Position numbers and translations under genes: made by a program | Notes under the pieces: generated by a model | Seen by the model: the letters and a program-made list of their open reading frames with translations, nothing else | What the model was told of the DNA's origin: nothing | Database searches by the model: none | Part shown: piece by piece, positions 1 through 9,716 of the stretch | Numbering within the stretch: the first letter of the stretch is position 1 | How the letters are laid out: every line of letters begins with the position of its first letter | Assembly (NCBI GenBank): GCA_913042175.1 | Contig: CAJWIX010000012.1 | Location: 1-33,375, forward strand | From: an uncultured Flavobacteriales bacterium | GTDB taxonomy: Bacteria; Bacteroidota; Bacteroidia; Flavobacteriales_D; Parvicellaceae | Direction of reading: 5' to 3' | DNA length: 33,375 nt

Positions 1-14
1 TCTGCTTTTGTCAT
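1..14 (-). CDS. Start of a divergent gene truncated by the window edge, possibly an HU/IHF-family DNA-binding protein
   Basis: Reverse complement of 1-14 is ATGACAAAAGCAGA = M-T-K-A-(D/E), the usual Bacteroidota HU N-terminus, and HU genes often lie divergent to mutY. Only 14 nt are visible. A TAnnTTTG element lies upstream. Confidence 0.45.
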
Positions 15-46
15 AATAAATTATGAATATTCCATTAATTGGGTTG

Positions 47-54
47 CAAATATA
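47..54 (-). promoter_or_regulatory. Bacteroidota -7 element (TATATTTG) upstream of the left-edge gene
   Basis: Forward CAAATATA at 47-54 reads TATATTTG on minus, matching TAnnTTTG. No clear -33 TTTG at the expected spacing. Confidence 0.35.
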
Positions 55-127
55 AATTTATTTATTGAATATTTACCTAATGATAAAAAACAACTAAAAA
101 TAATTTCAAAAACAAAGTCTTGACTCC

Positions 128-1147
128 ATGTTTGCTGTTTCATTGATTAGTTGGTACAAAAAAAATTACCGTAAATTACCATGGAGGAATACCAATGAAC
201 CCTACATCATTTGGGTAAGCGAAATAATTTTACAACAAACAAGAGTAGATCAAGGCTTGCCGTATTTTAAGAACTTTATTGAGCGGTTTCCATCTTTAGC
301 ATCTTTAGCAAAATCAACAGAAGAAGAAGTACTAAACCAATGGCAAGGATTAGGGTACTATTCAAGGGCTCGAAACATGCATTATACCGCAAAATATATA
401 TTTACCCATCTTGATGGAGTTTTCCCAAATGAATACAATGAATTAATTAAACTAAAAGGAATTGGCGATTATACAGCTAGTGCTATAGCTTCTTTTTCAT
501 TTAACGAACCAAAGGCAGTTATTGATGGTAATGTTTATAGGGTTTTAAGTAGGGTATTTGGTATTTTAAATGACATCAACTCTAAAGAGGGAAAAAATAG
601 AATTAAAAACTTAGCCGATAGCTTATTGCCGAAGAATGAACATACAACATATAATCAGGCTATTATGGAGTTTGGTGCTTTAATCTGTACACCAAAAGCT
701 CCAAAATGTGAAACTTGTGTTGTTACTGATATTTGTTATGCCAAAGAAAAAGGGAAGCAATTATCACTGCCGCTAAAAATTAAAAAAGTTAACACGAAAA
801 CTAGATATTTTAATTTTCTAATCTTTCAATTAAATGATTTCATCGTAGTTGAAAAAAGAACTGACAAAGATATTTGGCAACACTTATACCAATTTCCATT
901 GATAGAAACTTCAAAAGAAATTGAAGACCCTTTAGCTCTTAAAAAATTAAATGGCGACATTATAAATCTTAAAAAGGTAAAACACTTACTTACACACCAA
1001 GTGATTATGGCTTCATTTTGGCATATAAGTATACAAACACTGCCAGAAAAAAAATCTTATTTAAAAATTCCTTTATCTGATCTTCATAAGTATCCAGTTC
1101 CAAAAATTGTTGAAAATTATGCTAAAGAATATTTAACAATTAATTAA
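128..1147 (+). CDS. mutY: A/G-specific adenine glycosylase
   Basis: WRNTNEPYIIWVSEIILQQTRVDQGLPYF, helix-hairpin-helix LKGIGDYTASAIASF, and the 4Fe-4S cluster C-x6-C-x2-C-x5-C (CTPKAPKCETCVVTDIC). Confidence 0.96.
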   Translation: MFAVSLISWYKKNYRKLPWRNTNEPYIIWVSEIILQQTRVDQGLPYFKNFIERFPSLASLAKSTEEEVLNQWQGLGYYSRARNMHYTAKYIFTHLDGVFPNEYNELIKLKGIGDYTASAIASFSFNEPKAVIDGNVYRVLSRVFGILNDINSKEGKNRIKNLADSLLPKNEHTTYNQAIMEFGALICTPKAPKCETCVVTDICYAKEKGKQLSLPLKIKKVNTKTRYFNFLIFQLNDFIVVEKRTDKDIWQHLYQFPLIETSKEIEDPLALKKLNGDIINLKKVKHLLTHQVIMASFWHISIQTLPEKKSYLKIPLSDLHKYPVPKIVENYAKEYLTIN

Positions 1148-1177
1148 GATTAACTAATTTTGAATTAAATATAATTT

Positions 1178-1615
1178 ATGTCTGGAAGTGTTAATAAGGT
1201 AATTTTAATTGGGAATTTAGGTAAAGACCCTGATGTTAGGCATCTTGAAAATGGTGCTTCAGTAGCCAATTTTCCTATTGCAACTTCCGAAAATTATAAA
1301 GATCGTAAAACAGGTGAGAAAGTATCACAAACCGAATGGCACAACATTGTTGTTTGGAGAGGACTTGCTGACATTGCCGAGCGATTTCTTAAAAAAGGAG
1401 ATAAAATTTATATTGAAGGTAAACTTAGGACAAGATCTTGGCAAGACCAAGAAGGGAACAATAGATATACTACTGAAGTTATTGCTGACAACCTAACTAT
1501 GCTTGGAAAAGCACCTGAAAACTCAAATCCTAATCCTACAACAACTGTTGCATCTGACACAAAAACTAATGATGATTTTTCTGGACCAGATGAAACAGAT
1601 GATCTTCCTTTTTAA
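1178..1615 (+). CDS. ssb: Single-stranded DNA-binding protein
   Basis: OB-fold N-terminus [16 protein letters not shown] and acidic C-terminal tip DETDDLPF. Confidence 0.95.
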   Translation: MSGSVNKVILIGNLGKDPDVRHLENGASVANFPIATSENYKDRKTGEKVSQTEWHNIVVWRGLADIAERFLKKGDKIYIEGKLRTRSWQDQEGNNRYTTEVIADNLTMLGKAPENSNPNPTTTVASDTKTNDDFSGPDETDDLPF

Positions 1616-1641
1616 CGCTATGTTTAACGAAAAGTACTGAA

Positions 1642-2973
1642 TTGGACCCTTCCCCGAGTAGCTATTTAATCTCAAATATTCTTCAAATTTTTCAACCTAT
1701 AGACTTTAACATGAGTCTATCTTTTCTTGCTGTTGTATTGTTAGTTGTTTTGTCTGCTTTACTTTCAGGATCTGAAGTAGCCATGTTCAGTATAAACACC
1801 GAACAACGAAAAACACTAAAAGATTCAACCAATAACAATACAGGTAGGATATTAAAATTATTGGAAGAGCCAAAGAAGTTATTAGCCACCATTTTAATCG
1901 CTAATAATTTCGTGAACGTATCTATAGTAATGGCTTCAAACTACGTTTTTAATAACTTATTTATTGATGGAAGTATTAGCGAAACCATGAATTTTATTTT
2001 GCAGGTTATTGTAGTTACCTTCTTGATTCTATTATTTGGAGAAGTTTTACCAAAAGTATATGCCAATAATTATAATATACAATTCTCTAAATTTATGTCA
2101 TTACCCTTATTGGTACTAAAAAAAATATTTTACCCTGTAAGTTTAGTTCTAATTAACAGCACCAATATCATTGATAGAAAAATTGAAAAGAAACGAGAAT
2201 CATTGAAGGCTGATGAATTAGAACATGCACTAAATCTCACAAAAGACAGTGTAGACAATGAAGATGAAAAGAAAATTTTAGAAGGAATTGTAAAATTTGG
2301 ACATACAGATGTAAAACAAATTATGACCCCAAGAACTGATGTAATTAGTTTTGATGTTACCACTAAATACACGGATTTAATGGAAGAACTAAAGGATATT
2401 AAATTTTCCAGAATTCCCGTATTTGAAGAATCATTTGATAATATTAAGGGGATTTTGTACGCTAAAGATCTATTGGGTAAAATGGATGAAAAGAAAAATT
2501 TCGATTGGACTTCTTTATTAAGAGAACCAAAGTTTGTTCCTGAAAACAAAAAATTAGATGACTTACTAAAAGAATTTCAAGAAGAAAAGACACATATTGC
2601 CATCGTTGTTGATGAATACGGAGGATCTTCTGGAATTGTATCCCTTGAGGATGTTCTTGAAGAAATTGTAGGAGATATTACTGATGAGTTTGACGAGGAA
2701 GACATCAACCACAAAAAAATAGATGATCACAATTATATTATTGATGGAAAGACTTCTTTAATTGATGTTTATAAACTTCTTGAAATTGATGGTGAAATTT
2801 TTGAAAATGCCAAAGGTGAATCAGACACTATTGCTGGATTTTGCATTGAACAAGCAGGAAAGATTCTGCTAAAAAATGAAAAAATCAACTTTGACACTTA
2901 TACCATAACTGTAGAAGCTGCAGATAAAAGAAGAATTAAAAAAGTTAAAATAACTATCAATGAAACTGCTTAA
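1642..2973 (+). CDS. gldE: Gliding motility-associated protein GldE (CNNM/CBS/CorC_HlyC family), likely TTG start
   Basis: CNNM membrane domain (LSALLSGSEVAMFS), CBS pair, CorC/HlyC C-terminus, and a 14-nt overlap with gldD. Confidence 0.9.
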   Translation: MDPSPSSYLISNILQIFQPIDFNMSLSFLAVVLLVVLSALLSGSEVAMFSINTEQRKTLKDSTNNNTGRILKLLEEPKKLLATILIANNFVNVSIVMASNYVFNNLFIDGSISETMNFILQVIVVTFLILLFGEVLPKVYANNYNIQFSKFMSLPLLVLKKIFYPVSLVLINSTNIIDRKIEKKRESLKADELEHALNLTKDSVDNEDEKKILEGIVKFGHTDVKQIMTPRTDVISFDVTTKYTDLMEELKDIKFSRIPVFEESFDNIKGILYAKDLLGKMDEKKNFDWTSLLREPKFVPENKKLDDLLKEFQEEKTHIAIVVDEYGGSSGIVSLEDVLEEIVGDITDEFDEEDINHKKIDDHNYIIDGKTSLIDVYKLLEIDGEIFENAKGESDTIAGFCIEQAGKILLKNEKINFDTYTITVEAADKRRIKKVKITINETA

Positions 2974-3535
2974 AGTTAGTTTAATAATACTGATAGCATC
3001 ACTTACATCTTGTAACAGCGAAGAACCTCATCCTAAACCCAAAAGCTATTTAAGAATAGACCTCCCAAAAAAAGAATACTATTCTATTAATTCAACAACT
3101 TGCCCATTTTCATTTGACATACCTCATTATGCATCTTGGCAAAAAAGATTCAAAAACAATAACGATTGCAGTAAAGCTGTTATTTTTCCTCAATTTAAAG
3201 CGGAAATTTTATGTGATTACATAAATGTTGACAATGACATATCAGAAATATCAGAAGTATTTCGAAATAAAATGTACGATCATAGTTTTAAATCTACAGC
3301 TATTATAGAACGATCATGGTTTAATGACAGTAGTCATGTGTATGGCATAACCTATGAAGTGAAAGGAAATACAGCTTGCAACTATGGCTTTTTCTTAACT
3401 GATAGCATCAATCACGTATTTGTTGGCCAATTACTTTTCCAAAGCAAACCAAATTATGATTCGCTTTCTCCAATGATAAAATTCATCATTGAAGATGCTG
3501 AAAATCTTGTTGAATCATTTAATTGGATTAATTAA
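2960..3535 (+). CDS. gldD: Gliding motility lipoprotein GldD
   Basis: Lipobox-like SLTSC, PKPKSYLRIDLPKKEY motif, adjacency to gldE. Confidence 0.9.
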   Translation: MKLLKVSLIILIASLTSCNSEEPHPKPKSYLRIDLPKKEYYSINSTTCPFSFDIPHYASWQKRFKNNNDCSKAVIFPQFKAEILCDYINVDNDISEISEVFRNKMYDHSFKSTAIIERSWFNDSSHVYGITYEVKGNTACNYGFFLTDSINHVFVGQLLFQSKPNYDSLSPMIKFIIEDAENLVESFNWIN

Positions 3536-4706
3536 AGGCAGGAATTCCTGTAATATCCATTCCAGTTATAAGCAAGTGAATGTCATGAGTACCTTCATAA
3601 GTTAGTACTGATTCCAAATTAGCCATGTGTCGCATAACTGAATATTCATTCATAATCCCCATAGCACCATGAATTTGCCTGGCTTCTCTTGCTATTTTGA
3701 CGGCCATTTCTACGTTATTTCTTTTTGCCATTGAAATTTGAGCTGAGGTAGCTCTATTTTCATCCCTTAATTGCCCTAGTCTAAAAGTTAATAGTTGAGC
3801 TTTGGTAATTTCTGTTATCATTTCTGCTAATTTCTTTTGAACCAATTGAAAACTAGCGATGGGTTTATCAAATTGAATTCTTTCTTTAGAATATCTTAAA
3901 GCTGAATCATAACAATCTAAAGCTGCACCTATGGCTCCCCAAGCAATTCCATATCTTGCAGAATCTAAACACATCAATGGAGCTCCTAAACCATCTTTTT
4001 TGGGTAATAAATTTTCTTTAGGAACCTTGACATTGTTGAAAATTAATTCACCAGTAGCTGATGCTCTCAGTGAATGTTTGCCATGCATTTCTGGCGTCTC
4101 AAATCCCTCCATACCACGTTCAACAATCAAACCTTTAATTCTGTTGTTTTCATCTTTTGCCCAAACAACAGCAATATCAGCAAATGGAGCGTTAGATATC
4201 CACATTTTAGCGCCATTCAAAATATAATGATCTCCATTATCTTTGAAATTGGTAATCATTCCACCAGGATTTGAACCAAAATCTGGCTCTGTCAAACCAA
4301 AACATCCAATCATGTCTCCAGAAGCCAATTTTGGTAAATATTTTTTACACTGTTCTTCTGAACCAAACTTCCAAATTGGATACATCACTAAAGAGCTTTG
4401 AACAGAAGATGTAGATCTCAAACCTGAATCACATCGTTCTAGCTCTTGCATTATAATTCCATAGGCAATTTGATCAAGACCTGCTCCACCATACTCGGCA
4501 GGAATATATGGGCCAAAACCACCAATTTCAGCAAGTCCTTTTAGAATATGATTCGGGAAAGTTCCTTTTTCATAATGTTCTTCAATAATTGGAGACATTT
4601 CCTTTTTAACCCATGCTCTAGCAGAATCTCTAATTAACTTGTGTTCTTCGGAAAGTAATTCATCCATTAAATAATAGTCGTGAGATTGAAATTGATCTTT
4701 GCTCAT
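3528..4706 (-). CDS. Acyl-CoA dehydrogenase, glutaryl-CoA dehydrogenase-like
   Basis: GCFGLTEPDFGSNPGGM, ARQIHGAMGIMNEYSVMRHMANLESVLTYEGTHDIHLL typical of the ACAD family and the GcdH branch. Confidence 0.88.
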   Translation of the reverse strand: MSKDQFQSHDYYLMDELLSEEHKLIRDSARAWVKKEMSPIIEEHYEKGTFPNHILKGLAEIGGFGPYIPAEYGGAGLDQIAYGIIMQELERCDSGLRSTSSVQSSLVMYPIWKFGSEEQCKKYLPKLASGDMIGCFGLTEPDFGSNPGGMITNFKDNGDHYILNGAKMWISNAPFADIAVVWAKDENNRIKGLIVERGMEGFETPEMHGKHSLRASATGELIFNNVKVPKENLLPKKDGLGAPLMCLDSARYGIAWGAIGAALDCYDSALRYSKERIQFDKPIASFQLVQKKLAEMITEITKAQLLTFRLGQLRDENRATSAQISMAKRNNVEMAVKIAREARQIHGAMGIMNEYSVMRHMANLESVLTYEGTHDIHLLITGMDITGIPAFN

Positions 4707-4723
4707 TTGATGTATTTTGGGGG

Positions 4724-4754
4724 CAAATGTAGATGTTATTTAAACATATACAAA
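4724..4754 (-). promoter_or_regulatory. Bacteroidota promoter for the acyl-CoA dehydrogenase gene: TTTG-N19-TACATTTG
   Basis: On minus: TTTG at 4754-4751, 19-nt spacer, TACATTTG at 4731-4724, ending 18 nt before the ATG at 4706. Matches TTTG/TAnnTTTG consensus. Confidence 0.7.
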
Positions 4755-4866
4755 CATCTGTTTGGTCAATTTTGAGAATTTATTTTGATTTGAAGTCAAT
4801 TGAATTTTATTTGTAATAATAAGTGCATTTGCTATCTTATGTTCTATTTTTGATTTATCAAATAAA

Positions 4867-6810
4867 ATGATTCCTCAAGATACCATAGCTAAGATTTTTG
4901 ACACTTCTGACATTGTTGAAGTTATAAGCGATTTTGTTAACCTGAAAAAATCTGGTGCAAATTTTAAAGGATTAAGCCCTTTTAGCAATGAAAAAACCCC
5001 TTCTTTCATGGTGTCTCCTGGAAAAAGAATTTTCAAAGATTTTAGTTCTGGAAAGGGAGGAAATGTAGTTACATTTTTAATGGAGCATGAACACCTCTCC
5101 TATCCTGAAGCATTAAAATGGTTAGCTAAAAAGTACAATATTGAAATTCAAGAAGAAGCGCCCAGTGACGAACAATTGGAGGAAAAAAATAAAAGAGAAG
5201 GTCTTTTTTTAGCTCACCAATTTGCCAACGATTTCTTCACAAAACAGCTAAATGAAACTGATGAGGGCCAGTCCATTGGTTTATCTTATTTCAAAAAGAG
5301 AGGATACCATAAACAAACTATTGAAAACTTCAATTTAGGATACTCTCCTGAAAAATGGAATGCATTAGCTGAAAAAGCAGCAAATGAAAAATACAACCTT
5401 GATGCACTTGTAGAAGCCGGAATAGTTAAAAAGAATGAAAAAGGATACTATGACTTCTTTAGAGGTCGAGTCATATTTCCAATTCAAAACCTAACAGGAA
5501 GAATAATCGGCTTTGGAGCAAGGACCCTAAGAACTGATAAAAATGTGGCCAAATACTTCAACTCACCAGAAAGTAGCATATACAACAAAAGTCAAGTGCT
5601 CTATGGCCTTTACCAGTCAAAAAATCAAATTATAAAGGATGATATATGCTATCTTGTTGAGGGATATACTGATGTTATTTCACTTCATCATAATGGCGTT
5701 AAAAATGTTGTAGCTTCCAGCGGGACTTCATTAACTGAGGGTCAGATTCGACTTATTAAAAGGTTTACCAATAATATTGTCATTCTCTATGATGGAGATG
5801 CAGCAGGTATTAGCGCTTCATTTAGAGGAGTTGATATGATATTGAAAGAAGGACTAAATGTTAAAATTATTTTATTCCCAGATGGTGAAGATCCTGATAG
5901 TTATGCCCATAAGTTAGAACAAGAAGAATTTCAAAAATTCCTAAAAGAAAATCAAGAAGATTTCATCACATTTAAGTCCAATCAACTTTTAGAAAAATCA
6001 AAAAATGATCCAATAAGCATATCAAACACTATCAATGATATCATTACTACAATTGCCGTAATTCCAGATCCTGTATCAAGGTCTGTTTATATTAAAAGTA
6101 CCTCCCAAAAATTTCAATTAGATGAGCAACTGCTCATTAATGAAGTACAAAAAAAATTAAAAAGTAAATTCTCATCAAATACAACTAGTTTTAATACTCC
6201 AATAAGTCAGCCTCAAACTTTGGTGCCTAAAAAAGGGTTTGAGAAAGGCATTAAACACAAACTAGACAACCAAGAAAAAGACCTCATTAGACTTATGGTA
6301 AGTTATGGGGCTAAATCTATTCCTATTGAAATTCAAAATGAAAATGGTGAAAAAACTGAAGAAGAATATCCCCTTGCACAATTTATAATTGAAGAAATTT
6401 TAACTGATAACTTAAGTTACACCAATTCTAAATTTCAACAAATATTTAATGAATATGTAGATGGTTTAGAAAATGGACTTTTAGTAAATGACCAACATTT
6501 TATTCAGCAGCCAGATTTAACAAGTCTAATTGTAGACCTAACGACTTCTGAAAACATTTTAAGTCACAACTGGATAGACAAGCACCATATACAAACCAGA
6601 ACTGAATCCAAGCGACTCAAGCAAGCAGCCGTTGAATCTGTATTTATATATAAGCTTAGAGTAACAGAAAACTTAATTTTGGAAAAACAAGAATTACTAA
6701 AAACCACAGAAAATAAAAGAGAAGAGCGAGGAATTCTTGAAGAAATTCAAGAATTAATCAAAGTCCGTAATATATTTGCTGGTGAATTAGGCATTACAAT
6801 AACCCAATAA
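4867..6810 (+). CDS. dnaG: DNA primase with a degenerate N-terminal zinc-ribbon motif
   Basis: GLSPFSNEKTPSFMVSPGKRIFKDFSSGKGGN aligns to the DnaG N-terminal zinc domain. Toprim motifs LVEGYTDVISLHHNGVKNVVASSGTSLT and ILYDGDAAG. Confidence 0.96.
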   Translation: MIPQDTIAKIFDTSDIVEVISDFVNLKKSGANFKGLSPFSNEKTPSFMVSPGKRIFKDFSSGKGGNVVTFLMEHEHLSYPEALKWLAKKYNIEIQEEAPSDEQLEEKNKREGLFLAHQFANDFFTKQLNETDEGQSIGLSYFKKRGYHKQTIENFNLGYSPEKWNALAEKAANEKYNLDALVEAGIVKKNEKGYYDFFRGRVIFPIQNLTGRIIGFGARTLRTDKNVAKYFNSPESSIYNKSQVLYGLYQSKNQIIKDDICYLVEGYTDVISLHHNGVKNVVASSGTSLTEGQIRLIKRFTNNIVILYDGDAAGISASFRGVDMILKEGLNVKIILFPDGEDPDSYAHKLEQEEFQKFLKENQEDFITFKSNQLLEKSKNDPISISNTINDIITTIAVIPDPVSRSVYIKSTSQKFQLDEQLLINEVQKKLKSKFSSNTTSFNTPISQPQTLVPKKGFEKGIKHKLDNQEKDLIRLMVSYGAKSIPIEIQNENGEKTEEEYPLAQFIIEEILTDNLSYTNSKFQQIFNEYVDGLENGLLVNDQHFIQQPDLTSLIVDLTTSENILSHNWIDKHHIQTRTESKRLKQAAVESVFIYKLRVTENLILEKQELLKTTENKREERGILEEIQELIKVRNIFAGELGITITQ

Positions 6811-6818
6811 AACAATAA

Positions 6819-7946
6819 ATGCAAGAATTAAATTTTGAATGGTTTCTGTTTCTTAGCTTGCTAGGTATAACCTTATTATTCTGGTTAATTGCTAATCGTT
6901 GGATTAACAAAAGATTAATTTCCTTCTTAAAAAAGAGAGATTTACTTGTAATTGGCAGAGAACAAAACATTAAAAAGTTAGCCAAGCAAATTCTACTTAT
7001 AATTTGCTGCATTTTGCTCATATTTTTTGAAACGCTTCTTAGTGATGCCTTTTCCATCAGCAACATTAAAAACTTTGAGGTTATTCCATCTACCTGGTTT
7101 GGAACAAGTGAAGACGGCTCATCATCCAATTTTAAACTCACTATTGGAAGCCTGTTTTTCATCATTTTTATTATCATAGTTTCTAGAATTCTAATTACCA
7201 TAATTAGAATTACGCTTCAAAGAATTGCCAAAACTAAATCATGGATTGATGAAGGAGGAAGGTATACTATTGTTCAGTTAAGCAAGTACTTTATTTATAC
7301 CATTGCCTTTGTTATTGCTATACAAGGTTTAGGGATTAACATAACCTTTCTAATAGCTGGTTCTGCAGCCTTATTTGTTGGTATTGGTTTTGGATTACAA
7401 TCCATATTAGGTGATGTTTTTTCTGGAGTAATATTATTATTCGATGGAAGTATAAAGGTAGGTGACGTTGTCGAAATGCCTAATGAAGAAATTTGTAAAG
7501 TTGATCATATATACATAAGAACTTCTCAACTTAAAACATTAGATGGCAAGACTATAATTGTCCCTAATTCTAATCTAACAAAAGACAATGTAATTAACTG
7601 GAGTATTAGTGACAAAGTTACTCGATTCTATATTTCTGTAGGAGTTGCTTATGGATCTGATACCCAAAAAGTAAAAGAGATCCTTTATCAATGTGCGCTC
7701 AAACACCCCATGGTAGAAAAAAGAAGAAACATAGCTGTAATTCTTGAAGATTTTGGAAATTATTCTCTTAATTTCAAAGTCTTTTTCTGGGCCAAGAAAA
7801 CTTGGGAAATATTAAATATTAAAAGTGATATACGATTCGCTATTGACCAGGCATTTAGAAAAAACAATATTAAAATTCCTTATCCTCAACGAGATCTACA
7901 CATTGTTACAGATACTAGAAAAAAAAATCAGGAGGATAATGCATAA
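6819..7946 (+). CDS. MscS-family mechanosensitive ion channel
   Basis: GSAALFVGIGFGLQSILGDVFSGVILLFDGSIKVGD pore/TM3 and beta domain, VPNSNLTKDNVINWS. Confidence 0.92.
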   Translation: MQELNFEWFLFLSLLGITLLFWLIANRWINKRLISFLKKRDLLVIGREQNIKKLAKQILLIICCILLIFFETLLSDAFSISNIKNFEVIPSTWFGTSEDGSSSNFKLTIGSLFFIIFIIIVSRILITIIRITLQRIAKTKSWIDEGGRYTIVQLSKYFIYTIAFVIAIQGLGINITFLIAGSAALFVGIGFGLQSILGDVFSGVILLFDGSIKVGDVVEMPNEEICKVDHIYIRTSQLKTLDGKTIIVPNSNLTKDNVINWSISDKVTRFYISVGVAYGSDTQKVKEILYQCALKHPMVEKRRNIAVILEDFGNYSLNFKVFFWAKKTWEILNIKSDIRFAIDQAFRKNNIKIPYPQRDLHIVTDTRKKNQEDNA

Positions 7947-9661
7947 GGCTTAATGTCTTTAATATTTAGCTGAATACTAATTTGATTATTAAAGTGGTTT
8001 TCCATTAATGTAGCTACAACATCTAATCTTTTGGCATCTTCAATAATTTGAATTCCTTCAACAGAGTTAAACCATATTCCCTCAGTTATTATTGAATTCT
8101 CTTCATCAGTAAAATGAAATTTAATATGCTTTTGACCTACAATCTTTGGCTTACAAGACAAGAGTAAACCTTTAAAACAAAATACTGGCCTTGAATTTGA
8201 AGGGCCAAATGGTTCCATTTGCTTGATTATTCTCATCATTTTTGGAATACCACTTTCGTTCTTATTTTGAGCAAGCTGTTGCAAAGATAATTTTGAATCA
8301 ATTTTCAATTTTTTACACTTTAATTCATCAGTCATCTTTGAAGCCACTAAATTTTCAAACTCTTCAAAAAACTTTTCTTTATTTTCCTTTTTTAAGGACA
8401 TTCCTGCTGCATACTTATGCCCCCCAAATCGTTCAAAATGGTGTTGTAATTCTTCTAAAATAGCGTATATATCAAATTCTTTAACTGATCTGGCTGAGCC
8501 AGTTAAAACATCTCCATTTCCTGAAAAAACGATAGTGGGCTTATAATAGTGCTCCATAATTCTAGAAGCGACAATACCAATGACTCCTTTATGCCATTTT
8601 GGAGAATGTACAAGGTTGGTAAACCTTGAGTTGGGCTTAATCGATAGTTGAGAAAGTGCTTCATTGGTTATTTCTTCATCTAGCTCCCTTCTATAACTAT
8701 TTAAGTTTTCAATTTCATTAAATGCCATTTCTAATTCATTATTTTTAGATAATAAAAATTGAACTGCAAGTTTAGCATGTGATAATCTTCCAGCCGCATT
8801 TATCCTAGGAGCAACTTTAAATACTAAATCGGAAGCATTTACTCCTTTAGTGTATTTATACAAACTGAAAATTTTCTTGATGGATGCAATAGGATTAATA
8901 TTAATTTGAGCTAGTCCTTGTGAAACAATTAACCTGTTTTCGCCTATCAATGGAACAACATCTGCTGTAGTTGCTATTGCTGTAAGCTGTAAAGCTAAAT
9001 TTTCATCATATTGTATTTGAAATTGTTTTTTATATGCTTGAATGAATTTAAAACCAATACCACAGCCACAAAGTTCTTTAAAGTTATAATCACATTCCTC
9101 TTTTTTTGGATTAAGTATAGCTTTAGCTATTGGCAATTGGTTACCTGGCTTATGGTGATCACAAATAATTAAGTCAATACCAATTTCATGCATCAGTTTT
9201 GCTGCTTTGAAATCTTTAATCCCACAGTCTAAAGCAATTACCAATTGAATATTTTTTTCTTTCATCCAATCAACTGCCATCAATGAAATTCCATAACCTT
9301 CCTTTTCTCTATGTGGTTGATAACAATAAACATGTTCAGAAAAATGAGATGAAAAATGATACAGTAAGGCAACTGAACAAGTTCCATCTACATCATAATC
9401 ACCATATATTAAAATATTTTCTTTTTGTTCAAATGCTTTTTTTAATCTTCTAATTGCCAAGGGCATTCCATCCATAGATAAAGGATCCAAAAAATCCTTG
9501 TCTGAGGGTCTGAAAAATTGTTTAGCCTCATTGAATGATGTGATTTTTCTTGAAACTAAAATTTGAGCAATAACTTCTTCAATATTTAATTGTTGTTTTA
9601 AATCATCAACAATGGTTTGATCTACATCACTAAATTCCCATATGTTATTTTCTAATGGCAT
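7928..9661 (-). CDS. recJ: Single-stranded-DNA-specific exonuclease RecJ
   Basis: DHH phosphoesterase motifs YGDYDVDGTCSVALLY and IICDHHKPGNQLP; DHHA1-type GGHKYAAGMSL. Confidence 0.95.
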   Translation of the reverse strand: MPLENNIWEFSDVDQTIVDDLKQQLNIEEVIAQILVSRKITSFNEAKQFFRPSDKDFLDPLSMDGMPLAIRRLKKAFEQKENILIYGDYDVDGTCSVALLYHFSSHFSEHVYCYQPHREKEGYGISLMAVDWMKEKNIQLVIALDCGIKDFKAAKLMHEIGIDLIICDHHKPGNQLPIAKAILNPKKEECDYNFKELCGCGIGFKFIQAYKKQFQIQYDENLALQLTAIATTADVVPLIGENRLIVSQGLAQININPIASIKKIFSLYKYTKGVNASDLVFKVAPRINAAGRLSHAKLAVQFLLSKNNELEMAFNEIENLNSYRRELDEEITNEALSQLSIKPNSRFTNLVHSPKWHKGVIGIVASRIMEHYYKPTIVFSGNGDVLTGSARSVKEFDIYAILEELQHHFERFGGHKYAAGMSLKKENKEKFFEEFENLVASKMTDELKCKKLKIDSKLSLQQLAQNKNESGIPKMMRIIKQMEPFGPSNSRPVFCFKGLLLSCKPKIVGQKHIKFHFTDEENSIITEGIWFNSVEGIQIIEDAKRLDVVATLMENHFNNQISIQLNIKDIKPYALSS

Positions 9662-9716
9662 GACTTTATATAAAGATAATTTCCTAATTTAACTCCATGA
9701 GTTTAATTGCAACATA

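Noticed and set aside
1278-1496. 72-aa ORF in an alternative frame within ssb
   Set aside because: Out-of-frame reading of a well-supported gene; no independent signals.
2130-2549. 139-aa antisense ORF inside gldE
   Set aside because: Lies fully opposite a confident conserved CDS; Ser-rich composition is typical of antisense shadow ORFs in AT-rich DNA.
6794-7201. 135-aa minus-strand ORF opposite the mscS start
   Set aside because: Overlaps the confident MscS CDS and shows no recognisable protein features.
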